From Photobacterium sp. Ph5 (GTDB lineage Bacteria > Pseudomonadota > Gammaproteobacteria > Enterobacterales > Vibrionaceae), in the NCBI RefSeq assembly GCF_022129445.1, contig NZ_JADQAQ010000019.1, positions 1-64,000 of the forward strand: 64,000 nt of DNA. The letters are read 5' to 3'. Shown piece after piece: positions 36,714 to 44,138 of this stretch. A model generated the notes under the pieces. That model was not told the origin of the DNA. It saw only the letters and a program-made list of their open reading frames with translations, and did not search any database. A program made the translations under genes and the position numbers. Each line of letters starts with the position of its first letter. Position 1 is the first letter of the stretch.

Positions 36714-36730
36714 TTGCATTTGAAATGCTT
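36714..36730. promoter_or_regulatory. NsrR-like operator 1
   Basis: TTGCATTTGAAATGCTT fits the published gammaproteobacterial NsrR pattern ATGYATTTNAAATRCAT at 14 of 16 specified positions. It touches the -35 of the promoter at 36729-36756. Confidence 0.6.
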
Positions 36731-36756
36731 GTTTTAACAATTTAAAAATGTATTAT
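36729..36756 (+). promoter_or_regulatory. Probable promoter of the aox-yeaR operon
   Basis: TTGTTT (36729-36734), 16 nt, TATTAT (36751-36756). Start expected near 36763, giving a short leader. Both hexamers are touched by NsrR-like palindromes, the layout expected for repression. Confidence 0.5.
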
Positions 36757-36764
36757 TAATACAT
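36748..36764. promoter_or_regulatory. NsrR-like operator 2
   Basis: ATGTATTATTAATACAT matches ATGYATTTNAAATRCAT at 14 of 16 specified positions and is a perfect ATGTATT/AATACAT palindrome. It overlaps the predicted -10. Confidence 0.6.
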
Positions 36765-36788
36765 GTTTAAAAAAGAGCGAGTAGTCCA

Positions 36789-37424
36789 ATGTCAGATTTT
36801 GCTTTAACACACAGAGAAACCACTAAATTTTCTGAGCGCCTAGCGTATAAAATCACACAGCTTCTCAAGTATTCTCTTAATATTTTCTATGGCAAAAAAT
36901 ACGCTAAACGTGCTGTGATTTTAGAAACCATTGCTGCCGTACCAGGTATGGTTGCCGGTATGTTTAACCATTTAAAAGCCCTTCGCAGAATGAAAGATGA
37001 TGAGGGTTGGATCAAAGAATTATTAAGTGAAGCAGATAATGAACGTATGCACTTAATGATCTTTTTAGATATCGCTAAACCAAGCTGGGTTGAACGTGGA
37101 CTCGTCTTATTAGGGCAAGCCGTTTTCATCTGTGTCTACAGTATTATTTACCTCACTTCATCAAAGATTGCGCACCGTGTCGTGGGTTACTTTGAAGAGG
37201 AAGCTTGTAAAAGCTATACCGAATTTTTAGAAAAAATTGATAGTGGTGAACTTGAAAATGTCGCAGCGCCACAAATTGCAATTAACTACTATGAGTTACA
37301 TGATGATGCAAAACTGCGAGATGTTGTATTAAGAATCAGAGAAGATGAAGCTAAACATCGCGATCGTAATCATAACTTTGCTGATTGTTATCAGAACAAG
37401 GATTTACCAGCTCACCAAGCCTAA
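36789..37424 (+). CDS. aox: Alternative oxidase (cyanide/NO-insensitive ubiquinol oxidase)
   Basis: A 211-residue di-iron membrane enzyme that oxidises quinol with O2 without pumping protons. The four ligand motifs are in order: LETIAAVPGM (first Glu), NERMHL (Glu and His), FEEEA (Glu) and REDEAKHRD (Glu and His), so the active site is complete. A hydrophobic hairpin near residues 105-125 fits interfacial membrane binding. It is shorter than plant enzymes because it has no transit peptide. In Vibrio fischeri the homologue is induced by nitric oxide and controlled by NsrR; two NsrR-like operators lie upstream here. It is followed by a YeaR-like gene 25 nt downstream. Confidence 0.95.
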   Translation: MSDFALTHRETTKFSERLAYKITQLLKYSLNIFYGKKYAKRAVILETIAAVPGMVAGMFNHLKALRRMKDDEGWIKELLSEADNERMHLMIFLDIAKPSWVERGLVLLGQAVFICVYSIIYLTSSKIAHRVVGYFEEEACKSYTEFLEKIDSGELENVAAPQIAINYYELHDDAKLRDVVLRIREDEAKHRDRNHNFADCYQNKDLPAHQA

Positions 37425-37449
37425 TCAAAAATAATATTGGAGAGAACTT

Positions 37450-37785
37450 ATGGCATCTATTCCTAATAGCTTTATTAACTACAAATCAACCTCAGTATTT
37501 AATCGTGACACTGTGCCGAAAATGTTAGTTCATGAGCACAACACCCGTGAAGGTGTATACGGAAAAATTAGTGTTATATCTGGGACTCTGAAATTTTATG
37601 GCTTTACTGAAAGACGAGGAGAAATCGAACAAGAGGTTGTTATTCAGGCAAATGACTCACTTATCAGCCCGCCTCAATACTGGCATAAAGTTGAATTAAT
37701 GACGCCTGATACTCAATTTCAAGTACATTTCTATGCAGACAAAGACAGTGAGATAGCGCGCCAAAACTTAAATGAACGTTCATAA
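37450..37785 (+). CDS. YeaR-like DUF1971 cupin-type protein
   Basis: A 111-residue protein of the DUF1971 group (E. coli YeaR and the TehB-associated domain). Matching features are the IPNSFINYKSTSVFN start, VPKMLVHEHNTREGVYGKISVISG and SPPQYWHKVELMT with a cupin-like histidine. E. coli yeaR is induced by nitrate and NO through NarL and NsrR. It lies 25 nt after aox with AGAG as ribosome-binding sequence, so the two form a nitrosative-stress operon. Molecular function not established. Confidence 0.85.
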   Translation: MASIPNSFINYKSTSVFNRDTVPKMLVHEHNTREGVYGKISVISGTLKFYGFTERRGEIEQEVVIQANDSLISPPQYWHKVELMTPDTQFQVHFYADKDSEIARQNLNERS

Positions 37786-37797
37786 TAAAGTTACAAT

Positions 37798-37837
37798 AAA
37801 CCACGATAAGTCACTAAATTGTCGTGGTTTTCTATTT
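37798..37837 (+). terminator. Rho-independent terminator of aox-yeaR
   Basis: AAACCACGA (37798-37806) pairs with TCGTGGTTT (37822-37830), followed by TCTATTTTTC. Confidence 0.8.
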
Positions 37838-38029
37838 TTCATATCAACTTAAACAATTATTTGTACCATCCATTCTTCTTGTTGATTACTTGCAAATTTC
37901 TAACTTTCTGCCTTAAAACTAATATATAATCTGCGCCTATTTTTTATAGTCAGCAAAAATATACATGATAAAAAATGTATAATCTGACTTTTCTTGGTTA
38001 TGTTTACACCAGTAGGAGTTAATCGCATT

Positions 38030-39691
38030 ATGCGCTTTCTGGTATTAATCTTATTACTTGTGTCTTCCCTTAGCTTTGCAGAAACTAAAGTCGACACGCC
38101 GAAACAAACAACTAGCCCTCAAGTTGAACAACTTCAACAACTAAACACTGAAATATCATCACTGCAAAAAGAACAAGAAAGTGCTGTTAAAGACGGTTCT
38201 TCTTCTGCTGATGTGATTGGCTTACAGATTCTAAATAAGAATGATGAGCGTCGTGACATCTTAGCATCACTAATCAGTGAAAAAGACTCGGATAAAAAAC
38301 AACTACTTAAAGAAGTTAATCATCAAGTCGTTTTGATTAATCAGTTCAGTACTTTTCTTGATAAAAAGCTTAAACGAGATCAAGAAAAGCTTGATGACGC
38401 AAAAGATGCAGACAAGCTAATTGCATTGAAAAAGCTGGCAGAAACACGTCATTATTCGACATTAATCCTTAATGAAGAGTGGCAAAACTATCAGTGGCTA
38501 GAAAAACTTGATAAGCCTGCGCCAAAAGCTGTCAAAGAGCTTACAAGCAAAGTAGAACACCGCTTAGAGTTTATTTCTGCTTCACTTAACTTCGATAGCC
38601 AAGCACTTGATCTTGCAAGCAAACAGTTAAAATCTGCAACTGAAAGTGAGAAAAGTACGTTGCAGATGTCACAGATCCTTGCACAGCGACAAGTAGACAA
38701 CGACACTGAAAATCTAAAACAACTGATTGAAATTGCGGATAACATTGGTATTGATACCGCTAAATACAAAAAGCAATTATTCGAGCAAACGGGTAATGTG
38801 ACTGACGACTTACTTAACAGCAAAGTAATGTGGTCTATTGTATCTGGCTGGACATCAGATCTGAAAGATTGGTTATTTGATAACCTGCCACAAATGCTAT
38901 TTAAAGTATTTATTTTTGTTTTGATCATCTTTGCATTCAAAACATTAAAGAACATTGTTAGAAAAATGGTTAAGCGTGCCGTTTCTGCAAAGAACTTGCA
39001 AATGTCTATCCTGATGCAAGAATTCTTTATCTCTATGTCAGGTAAAGCCGTTTTTGCTATTGGTTTGCTTATTGCTTTATCTCAAATTGGCCTAAACCTA
39101 GCCCCTATCCTCACCGGTTTCGGTGTGGCTGGTATTATTGTTGGTTTCGCATTACAAGACACATTATCTAACTTTGCTGCGGGCATGATGCTGCTGATCT
39201 ACCGTCCATTTGATGTCGGTGATCTTGTTGAAGCCGGCGGTATTACAGGTAAAGTTAGTCACATGAGCCTTGTAAATACCACGATCAAAACGTTCAGTAA
39301 CGAAATGTTGATGATCCCAAATAGTAAAATTTGGGGTGACATCATCAAGAACGTAACTCACGAAAAAGTACGTCGTGTCGATATGATCTTTGGCATTGGT
39401 TACAGCGATGACATTGAAAAAACAGAACGTGTGTTAAATGAAATTGTATCTGAGCACCCTGCAGTGCTACGTAGCCCTGAGCCTACAATTAAACTACACA
39501 CACTGAATTCTTCATCTGTTGATTTCATTGTTCGCCCTTGGGTCAAGACAGATGATTACTGGGATGTTTACTGGGATATTACTCGTGAAGTGAAGATGCG
39601 CTTCGACCAAGAAAATATTTCGATTCCATTCCCACAACAAGATGTACATTTACACATGGTGGAAAAAGCGCTCGAATCTAAAAGTGCTTAA
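38030..39691 (+). CDS. MscS-family mechanosensitive channel with periplasmic coiled-coil domain
   Basis: A 553-residue protein. Signal peptide at about 1-19 (ends LSFA), then about 250 residues of charged, heptad-like helix (likely periplasmic coiled coil), then three or four hydrophobic helices (about 285-400) and the MscS core. The pore helix shows the glycine/alanine-rich pattern PILTGFGVAGIIVGFALQDTLSNFAAGMMLL, followed by the beta domain YRPFDVGDLVEAGGITGKV. It should release solutes under hypo-osmotic shock. The ATG at 38030 is chosen because AGGAG lies 11 nt upstream and the signal peptide then starts cleanly; a longer frame starts at 37994. Confidence 0.9.
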   Translation: MRFLVLILLLVSSLSFAETKVDTPKQTTSPQVEQLQQLNTEISSLQKEQESAVKDGSSSADVIGLQILNKNDERRDILASLISEKDSDKKQLLKEVNHQVVLINQFSTFLDKKLKRDQEKLDDAKDADKLIALKKLAETRHYSTLILNEEWQNYQWLEKLDKPAPKAVKELTSKVEHRLEFISASLNFDSQALDLASKQLKSATESEKSTLQMSQILAQRQVDNDTENLKQLIEIADNIGIDTAKYKKQLFEQTGNVTDDLLNSKVMWSIVSGWTSDLKDWLFDNLPQMLFKVFIFVLIIFAFKTLKNIVRKMVKRAVSAKNLQMSILMQEFFISMSGKAVFAIGLLIALSQIGLNLAPILTGFGVAGIIVGFALQDTLSNFAAGMMLLIYRPFDVGDLVEAGGITGKVSHMSLVNTTIKTFSNEMLMIPNSKIWGDIIKNVTHEKVRRVDMIFGIGYSDDIEKTERVLNEIVSEHPAVLRSPEPTIKLHTLNSSSVDFIVRPWVKTDDYWDVYWDITREVKMRFDQENISIPFPQQDVHLHMVEKALESKSA

Positions 39692-39716
39692 ATAGACCAA
39701 ATGAGTTAAATCAGGA

Positions 39717-39759
39717 GGGAAGGTATCACATTATTTATGTAATACCTTCCCCTTCTTTT
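39717..39759 (+). terminator. Rho-independent terminator of the mscS-like gene
   Basis: GGGAAGGTAT (39717-39726) pairs with ATACCTTCCC (39742-39751), T-rich tail. The rest of the gap to 40053 (about 290 nt) holds an AT-rich promoter region and a TTTACATTT/AAATGTAAA palindrome at 39888-39917, with no gene. Confidence 0.8.
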
Positions 39760-40053
39760 ATTGCTAACTTTATTCATTGTTTTATCCGCCTCTTCTTCCA
39801 AAACAATGATTCATCAGCCATAACACGCTACAATGTTATCGATTTTGAATAATTAAACCTTTCAATAATCTTTACTTAGCTTAAAGATTTACATTTGGTT
39901 ACGTAAAAAAATGTAAAGTAATACTCTGGTAGAGTGTTTTAAGTTATAGTTATTTACACAATGAAACAGCGTACAATAGCGCTGACATAAAAATAGAATG
40001 TGTTTATCACGCTTTGCTATTTTTAAAATAGACTTTATTCAGGAATGATGATT

Positions 40054-40503
40054 ATGAAAAAGCGTCTTTTATCAGTTTTGGTGCTTCCTATGATGCTAAC
40101 AGCTTGTGCCGGTAACAGTGCTATGAACTCAACACCGCATAAAGTAACAGCAAATGAAATCAGCAATGGCAGTTGGGAATTGGTTAAAATCGATAACCAA
40201 GACCTTACATTACCAGAACCTTTCCAAGCTCCTAGCCTAGAACTAGCTTCTGATCTTGCAGCTAACGGTAACGCAGGTTGTAACCGTTACTTTGGTCAAG
40301 CAGAGCTTAAAGATGGTCAACTACGCATTGAAAAAATGGGTATGACGATGATGCTATGCCCTGATGAAGCAATGAATGTTGAGCAAACATTCTCTGAGTC
40401 ATTATCAGACTGGAACAAAGTAGCTGTTTCTGACGATACGCTTACGCTAACCAATGCCAAACATACATTAACGTTCACTAAAAAAATTGCTGACGTTAAA
40501 TAA
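40054..40503 (+). CDS. META domain lipoprotein (HslJ-like)
   Basis: A 149-residue lipoprotein: short signal with lipobox LTAC (lipidated Cys near residue 18), then a META/HslJ domain starting at ISNGSWELVKIDNQDL, with GNAGCNRYFGQ and a LTLTNAKHTLTFTK C-terminus. HslJ-type proteins are heat-inducible and linked to novobiocin resistance in E. coli; the biochemical role is unclear. The ATG at 40054 is chosen from three closely spaced in-frame ATGs because AGGA lies 9 nt upstream. Confidence 0.9.
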   Translation: MKKRLLSVLVLPMMLTACAGNSAMNSTPHKVTANEISNGSWELVKIDNQDLTLPEPFQAPSLELASDLAANGNAGCNRYFGQAELKDGQLRIEKMGMTMMLCPDEAMNVEQTFSESLSDWNKVAVSDDTLTLTNAKHTLTFTKKIADVK

Positions 40504-40521
40504 GTATTACGCTAAACATTG

Positions 40522-40554
40522 AAAAGGCAGCCTAACAATGGGCTGCCTTTTTTA
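40522..40554 (+). terminator. Rho-independent terminator of the META gene
   Basis: AAAAGGCAGCC (40522-40532) pairs with GGCTGCCTTTT (40541-40551), followed by T-run. Confidence 0.9.
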
Positions 40555-40609
40555 TTTCTTATGTCGATAGTATGGCGATATAAATTAATTCACACCAACA
40601 TAGCCATTT

Positions 40610-40625
40610 AGCCGTCCAGATGTTT
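40610..40625. promoter_or_regulatory. Candidate tandem MetJ boxes upstream of metR
   Basis: AGCCGTCC and AGATGTTT are adjacent 8-mers, each matching the Met box AGACGTCT at 6 of 8 positions, about 65 nt before the metR ATG. E. coli metR is repressed by MetJ. Suggestive only. Confidence 0.35.
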
Positions 40626-40688
40626 ACTTTGATACCGTAAAACGATAAGTTGTTTAACACTACATATTTACAAGGACGGTAAATAAGC

Positions 40689-41600
40689 ATGATTGAATTA
40701 AAACACCTTAAGACATTATCTGTATTGCGGGATACTGGCTCATTAACAGCGACCGCCAATACATTATGCTTAACTCAATCAGCCCTTTCTCACCAATTAA
40801 AAGATCTGGAACAACGTCTTGGCGGCCAACTATTTTTACGAAAAACTCGACCTGTAAAATTTACCGCAGAAGGTGATATTTTATTAAACCTTGCAGATAC
40901 GATTATTCCTCAAGTTACTCATGCCGAGCATGAACTCGCTAATATAAAACAAGATGCCACTGGTCGCTTACATATGGCGATCGAATGCCATTCCTGTTTC
41001 CAATGGCTGATGCCTGCACTTAAGGAATACCAAATACAGTGGCCAGCAGTAACACTCGACTTCTCATCAGGCTTTGGCTTTGAACCGATCCCGGCTCTTG
41101 TTTGCGGTGAACTCGATCTAGTGATCACTTCCGATATTCAACCTCGGAGTGAAATCCATTATGAGCCTTTATTTGATTTTGAAATGCGATTAATCGTTAG
41201 TGTTAATTCTCCTTTAGCAGAAAAGCCTTTTATCACACCACAAGATATTGCCGATCAAACCATGCTCAGTTATCCCGTACAAAAAAATCGCTTAGATGTC
41301 GTCAAACATTTCCTACAACCTGCGGGCATAGAGCCAAAAGCTTGGAAACAGGCAGATAATACCTTGATGCTTGTACAAATGGTGTCAGCAGGATTAGGCG
41401 TTGCTGCACTACCCAATTGGGCTATTCATGATTTTGCGCAACAGGGTCTGGTAGTAAGTAAGCCGTTAGAACAAGGCTTGTGGCGACGTTTATTTGCTGC
41501 GATTAGAGCATCTGAACAACAGCGCCATTATCTACAGGCCTTTTTTGCAATCGCAAAGCAGCAATGCCAACTCCATTTAGAAGGTATTAAATCAGCCTGA
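40689..41600 (+). CDS. metR: LysR-type regulator of methionine biosynthesis, MetR
   Basis: A 303-residue LysR protein that aligns closely with E. coli MetR along its length: MIELKHLKTLSVLRDTGSL start, helix-turn-helix TANTLCLTQSALSHQLKDLEQRLG, and then IECHSCFQWLMPAL, GELDLVITSDI, SYPVQKNRLDVVKHFLQPAG and AALPNWA. MetR activates metE, metH and related genes with homocysteine as co-effector. Unlike in enterobacteria, metE is not divergent here; the upstream neighbour is a META lipoprotein gene. Confidence 0.95.
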   Translation: MIELKHLKTLSVLRDTGSLTATANTLCLTQSALSHQLKDLEQRLGGQLFLRKTRPVKFTAEGDILLNLADTIIPQVTHAEHELANIKQDATGRLHMAIECHSCFQWLMPALKEYQIQWPAVTLDFSSGFGFEPIPALVCGELDLVITSDIQPRSEIHYEPLFDFEMRLIVSVNSPLAEKPFITPQDIADQTMLSYPVQKNRLDVVKHFLQPAGIEPKAWKQADNTLMLVQMVSAGLGVAALPNWAIHDFAQQGLVVSKPLEQGLWRRLFAAIRASEQQRHYLQAFFAIAKQQCQLHLEGIKSA

Positions 41601-41616
41601 TTTTTTACAGCATAAA

Positions 41617-41634
41617 AGCCTCATTCGTGAGGCT
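41617..41634. terminator. Hairpin shared by metR and the DUF4250 gene
   Basis: AGCCTCA (41617-41623) and TGAGGCT (41628-41634) around a TTCG tetraloop. T-rich on the minus strand. Confidence 0.7.
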
Positions 41635-41652
41635 ACTTTATAGATGAATGTA

Positions 41653-41841
41653 CTATCGGAATTGATTGGTTATAGGATCATACTGATAACCTAGCTGTGC
41701 CAACTTATCTGTTAATTCGCCTTCATCTAGTTCATAACGGCTCAACAGCTCCGAAATACTACTGCACTCTAAACGTAAGCGCTCATTCACTATACCGATA
41801 ACAATATTGCCATCCATACTTAATAAATTGTTAATTTCCAT
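41653..41841 (-). CDS. DUF4250 family small protein
   Basis: A 62-residue acidic protein. Its pattern, MEINNLLSMDGNIVIGIVNERLRLECSSISELLSRYELDEGELTDKLAQLGYQYDPITNQFR in outline, matches DUF4250: a repeat-poor helical body with NxxL, LxxxxSSxxEL and a GYxYDxxTNQF end. The ATG is preceded by GGAGGATGA on the minus strand. Function unknown; no obvious operon partner. Confidence 0.8.
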   Translation of the reverse strand: MEINNLLSMDGNIVIGIVNERLRLECSSISELLSRYELDEGELTDKLAQLGYQYDPITNQFR

Positions 41842-41925
41842 TCATCCTCCAGATCCCAACATTAACAACTAAATCAAGATATATTAACTTTACTTATTAA
41901 GCATAGACGTAGAAAACAGATACGA

Positions 41926-41951
41926 AAAAGCCGCTTCAAAAAGCGGCTTTT
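41926..41951 (-). terminator. Rho-independent terminator
   Basis: AAAAGCCGCTT (41926-41936) and AAGCGGCTTTT (41941-41951), a strong stem with T-run on the minus strand. Ends the membrane-protein gene at 41973. Confidence 0.88.
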
Positions 41952-41972
41952 CACATTATTGTGTCCCGAATA

Positions 41973-42653
41973 TTAAAACAAGACTAACTGTAAACCTGCT
42001 GAAAACACCAGTACTGCAAGTGCAATCACTAACTGCCAGTTATTGGCTTTTTTATTTAATAATATGTGACCAGCCCAAATCACCAAGCCAATCACCATTA
42101 ATGCCAATGCTGTAATGATTTCTATCATATGGTGACTTGTTGTTACTTGCCCAAGAGTCATGATCTGCCAAATCATAAATAAAATCGTTAATATCGCACT
42201 AATAAAACCGACAAAAGGCAAAATACGGTGAAATGCCTGTAAACGCGTACGAGCAAAAGTCAGTAAAACATGGGCTAATGCACTACCATATAACGCGATA
42301 GCGACTAAGCTAATCGCAATTTCAGGCATATTTAACGTTGGTAATAATACTAGCCAACAAATAAACGCTAAGACATCACTGCCATATAAAACCTTAATCG
42401 GCCCTGCATCACGCGTTTTCCTTGTTTTCACCTTCATTGTAAAGAACGCTAATGACAATAAAGGCAATACAGCTAAAGGTTGCGCTATTGCGGCAAGTAA
42501 CCAACCAACAAGCAGTACAGGTAACATTTTATGAACACGACCACGTTGACCAGGACAAATTTCGCCCTTCATCAAAACAATGGTAAGGATAAACTGCGCA
42601 CCAAGTAGCGCGGGCACGAGAAAGGTTAAGTAGCCTGCCATAATAAACGTCAT
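41973..42653 (-). CDS. Integral membrane protein of unknown function
   Basis: A 226-residue very hydrophobic protein with about six or seven transmembrane segments and few charged residues, mostly in two loops (KGEICPGQRGRVHK near 30-43 and MKVKTRKTRDAG near 72-83). I do not recognise a named family. It is a lone gene with its own terminator. The first ATG in a short start region is used; a start at the next Met (residue 5) is possible. Confidence 0.75.
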   Translation of the reverse strand: MTFIMAGYLTFLVPALLGAQFILTIVLMKGEICPGQRGRVHKMLPVLLVGWLLAAIAQPLAVLPLLSLAFFTMKVKTRKTRDAGPIKVLYGSDVLAFICWLVLLPTLNMPEIAISLVAIALYGSALAHVLLTFARTRLQAFHRILPFVGFISAILTILFMIWQIMTLGQVTTSHHMIEIITALALMVIGLVIWAGHILLNKKANNWQLVIALAVLVFSAGLQLVLF

Positions 42654-42928
42654 TGAGTAGAGAAAATGTATTGCGATTATACCGAGTTATTCAGTGATGT
42701 GAATATATGACTATATTTTCTAAATTGAGGCAGCATTTTAAAATAGAACAATACTCTCATTTATTCTATTTGAGACGCATTTTGCATATTCCAATAAAAA
42801 TTTCTTAACTATAAGAAATTTTAGTAATTAAGCTATCTTTCATAGTGAAAAGGATAAAATTAAAATAGGTTTATCTATTTAACTTTACTTCTCATTATCA
42901 GTATTATTTCAAACAGCAGGAGGTTTAT

Positions 42929-43285
42929 ATGAGAAAGTCACCACTTCTCCCACTATTATTACTACTTAGCAGTACACCTGCATTGTCCGCCATTTATTCT
43001 TGTGCGGACATACCATCAGGTAAAAATACATTAGAAACCAATGACTCAGGTATTGATGCCTTTTATGTCATTAATTGTTCAGAGCAAACTTTAACCTATA
43101 GTTACCAATATAATCCCGCATCTTTTAACACTGAACAGTTGCATGGCTTGGCAAAAGAAATGCTTCAAAATATGCACTCAGATAAAGCAATTTTAAATAA
43201 GCAATACCCTTTTGTTAACTTTCTCAGTTTTAAAATCTATCACGGTTCAACCCTCTTAGATTCTGTTGTTGAGAAAATTAAATAA
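42929..43285 (+). CDS. Small secreted protein of unknown function
   Basis: A 118-residue product with a clear signal peptide (MRKSPLLPLLLLLSSTPALSA, cleavage near residue 21) and two cysteines in the mature part (YSCAD and VINCSE) that may pair. A strong AGGAGG lies 7 nt before the ATG. Family not recognised. It converges with the small gene at 43292, stops 6 nt apart, with no clear terminator between them. Confidence 0.75.
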   Translation: MRKSPLLPLLLLLSSTPALSAIYSCADIPSGKNTLETNDSGIDAFYVINCSEQTLTYSYQYNPASFNTEQLHGLAKEMLQNMHSDKAILNKQYPFVNFLSFKIYHGSTLLDSVVEKIK

Positions 43286-43291
43286 TGTATT

Positions 43292-43480
43292 TTATAGAGA
43301 CGATAGTAAATCTTCAGTGGCAGTATCGTCATCAATTAATATATCTAAATCATGCTCGCTCGCCACTTCTCTTACTCGACGATCAGGATCATTAATGAGG
43401 AATTCAATGTATTTTCCTTGCTCAGCCAGCGCTAAACGCTCTTTTACTGTTAAATGACCGAGTATGTTTTTATCTTCCAT
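43292..43480 (-). CDS. Small acidic HEAT-like repeat protein, unknown function
   Basis: A 62-residue acidic cytoplasmic protein. The segment YIEFLINDPDRRVREVASEHDLDILIDDD reads like one HEAT-type or variant repeat (NDPDRRVREVA). The ATG at 43480 follows GGTG at 5 nt; an upstream in-frame GTG would add two codons. Function unknown. Confidence 0.65.
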   Translation of the reverse strand: MEDKNILGHLTVKERLALAEQGKYIEFLINDPDRRVREVASEHDLDILIDDDTATEDLLSSL

Positions 43481-43666
43481 GAACACACCAATAGTACATA
43501 AACAACTTGCATATATTTTAGCTTAAAAAAGTCGTTTTGTTATTCAATTTTTTTGTCATCAAAAACAAAGTCATTTATCGTCGCTATTACGCATTCGCCT
43601 CTAGCATTGATATACTTGTCGTTAATTAATACTCGTTTCTCTGATTCAACTTAATTGGATATAACT

Positions 43667-44083
43667 ATGAAATTATTCTCTCGTACCAATGCTATTATTC
43701 TTACGCTATTCCTAAGCTTGTTTTCTTTCTCTGCGTTAGCTGCGAACAAAGTCCAAGATGTTCACTTTAAAAGAGGGGCAACCAGTGCTGAATATCCTGC
43801 AAAAATAACAGGCTATGATTTTAATGATTATGTTTTTTATGCAAAAAAAGGGCAGGCACTAACAGCAAAGCTTCTTACAAAAAGTACGAAATTATGGATT
43901 AACCTATCTAATCAGCACTTAGAATCAGGTGTTGATCTCAGTGAATACTCTGAATCGCTCAATAAACAAGGCGCTTATATTTTGCCATACAGCGGTAAAT
44001 ACACCATTCGTGTTGGTCAACATCGTGCCTTTGCTCGTCGTGGTGAGCATAGTGATTTCACATTATTGATTGAAATAAAATAG
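43667..44083 (+). CDS. Secreted PPC-like / g-type lysozyme inhibitor-like protein
   Basis: A 138-residue periplasmic protein with a signal peptide (about 1-25, ending ALAA). The mature domain (VHFKRGATSAEYPAKITGY, DYVFYAKKGQALTAKL, YILPYSGKYTIRVGQ, ARRGEHSDFTLLIEIK) has the layout of PliG-type inhibitors of g-type lysozyme and related pre-peptidase C-terminal domains. If the match holds, it protects peptidoglycan against animal lysozyme. Identification is by pattern, so moderate. The ATG at 43667 has GGA 7 nt upstream. Confidence 0.65.
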   Translation: MKLFSRTNAIILTLFLSLFSFSALAANKVQDVHFKRGATSAEYPAKITGYDFNDYVFYAKKGQALTAKLLTKSTKLWINLSNQHLESGVDLSEYSESLNKQGAYILPYSGKYTIRVGQHRAFARRGEHSDFTLLIEIK

Positions 44084-44088
44084 TTAAA

Positions 44089-44119
44089 AGTACGTTATAG
44101 ATCCTGTCTATAACGTACT
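44089..44119. terminator. 13-bp perfect hairpin between convergent genes
   Basis: Positions 44089-44101 and 44107-44119 are exact complements with a 5-nt loop. The minus strand continues TTTTAACTATTTT, so it suits the MFS gene best. Confidence 0.7.
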
Positions 44120-44138
44120 ATCAATAGGCACTAGATCT

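Noticed and set aside
38491-38955. 154-codon open frame antisense to the mscS-like gene
   Set aside because: Lies inside a well-supported gene and has a composition typical of an antisense shadow.
39888-39917. TTTACATTT ... AAATGTAAA palindrome as a TyrR box
   Set aside because: The arms are in the wrong order and spacing for TGTAAA-N6-TTTACA, and the downstream gene is not aromatic-amino-acid related.
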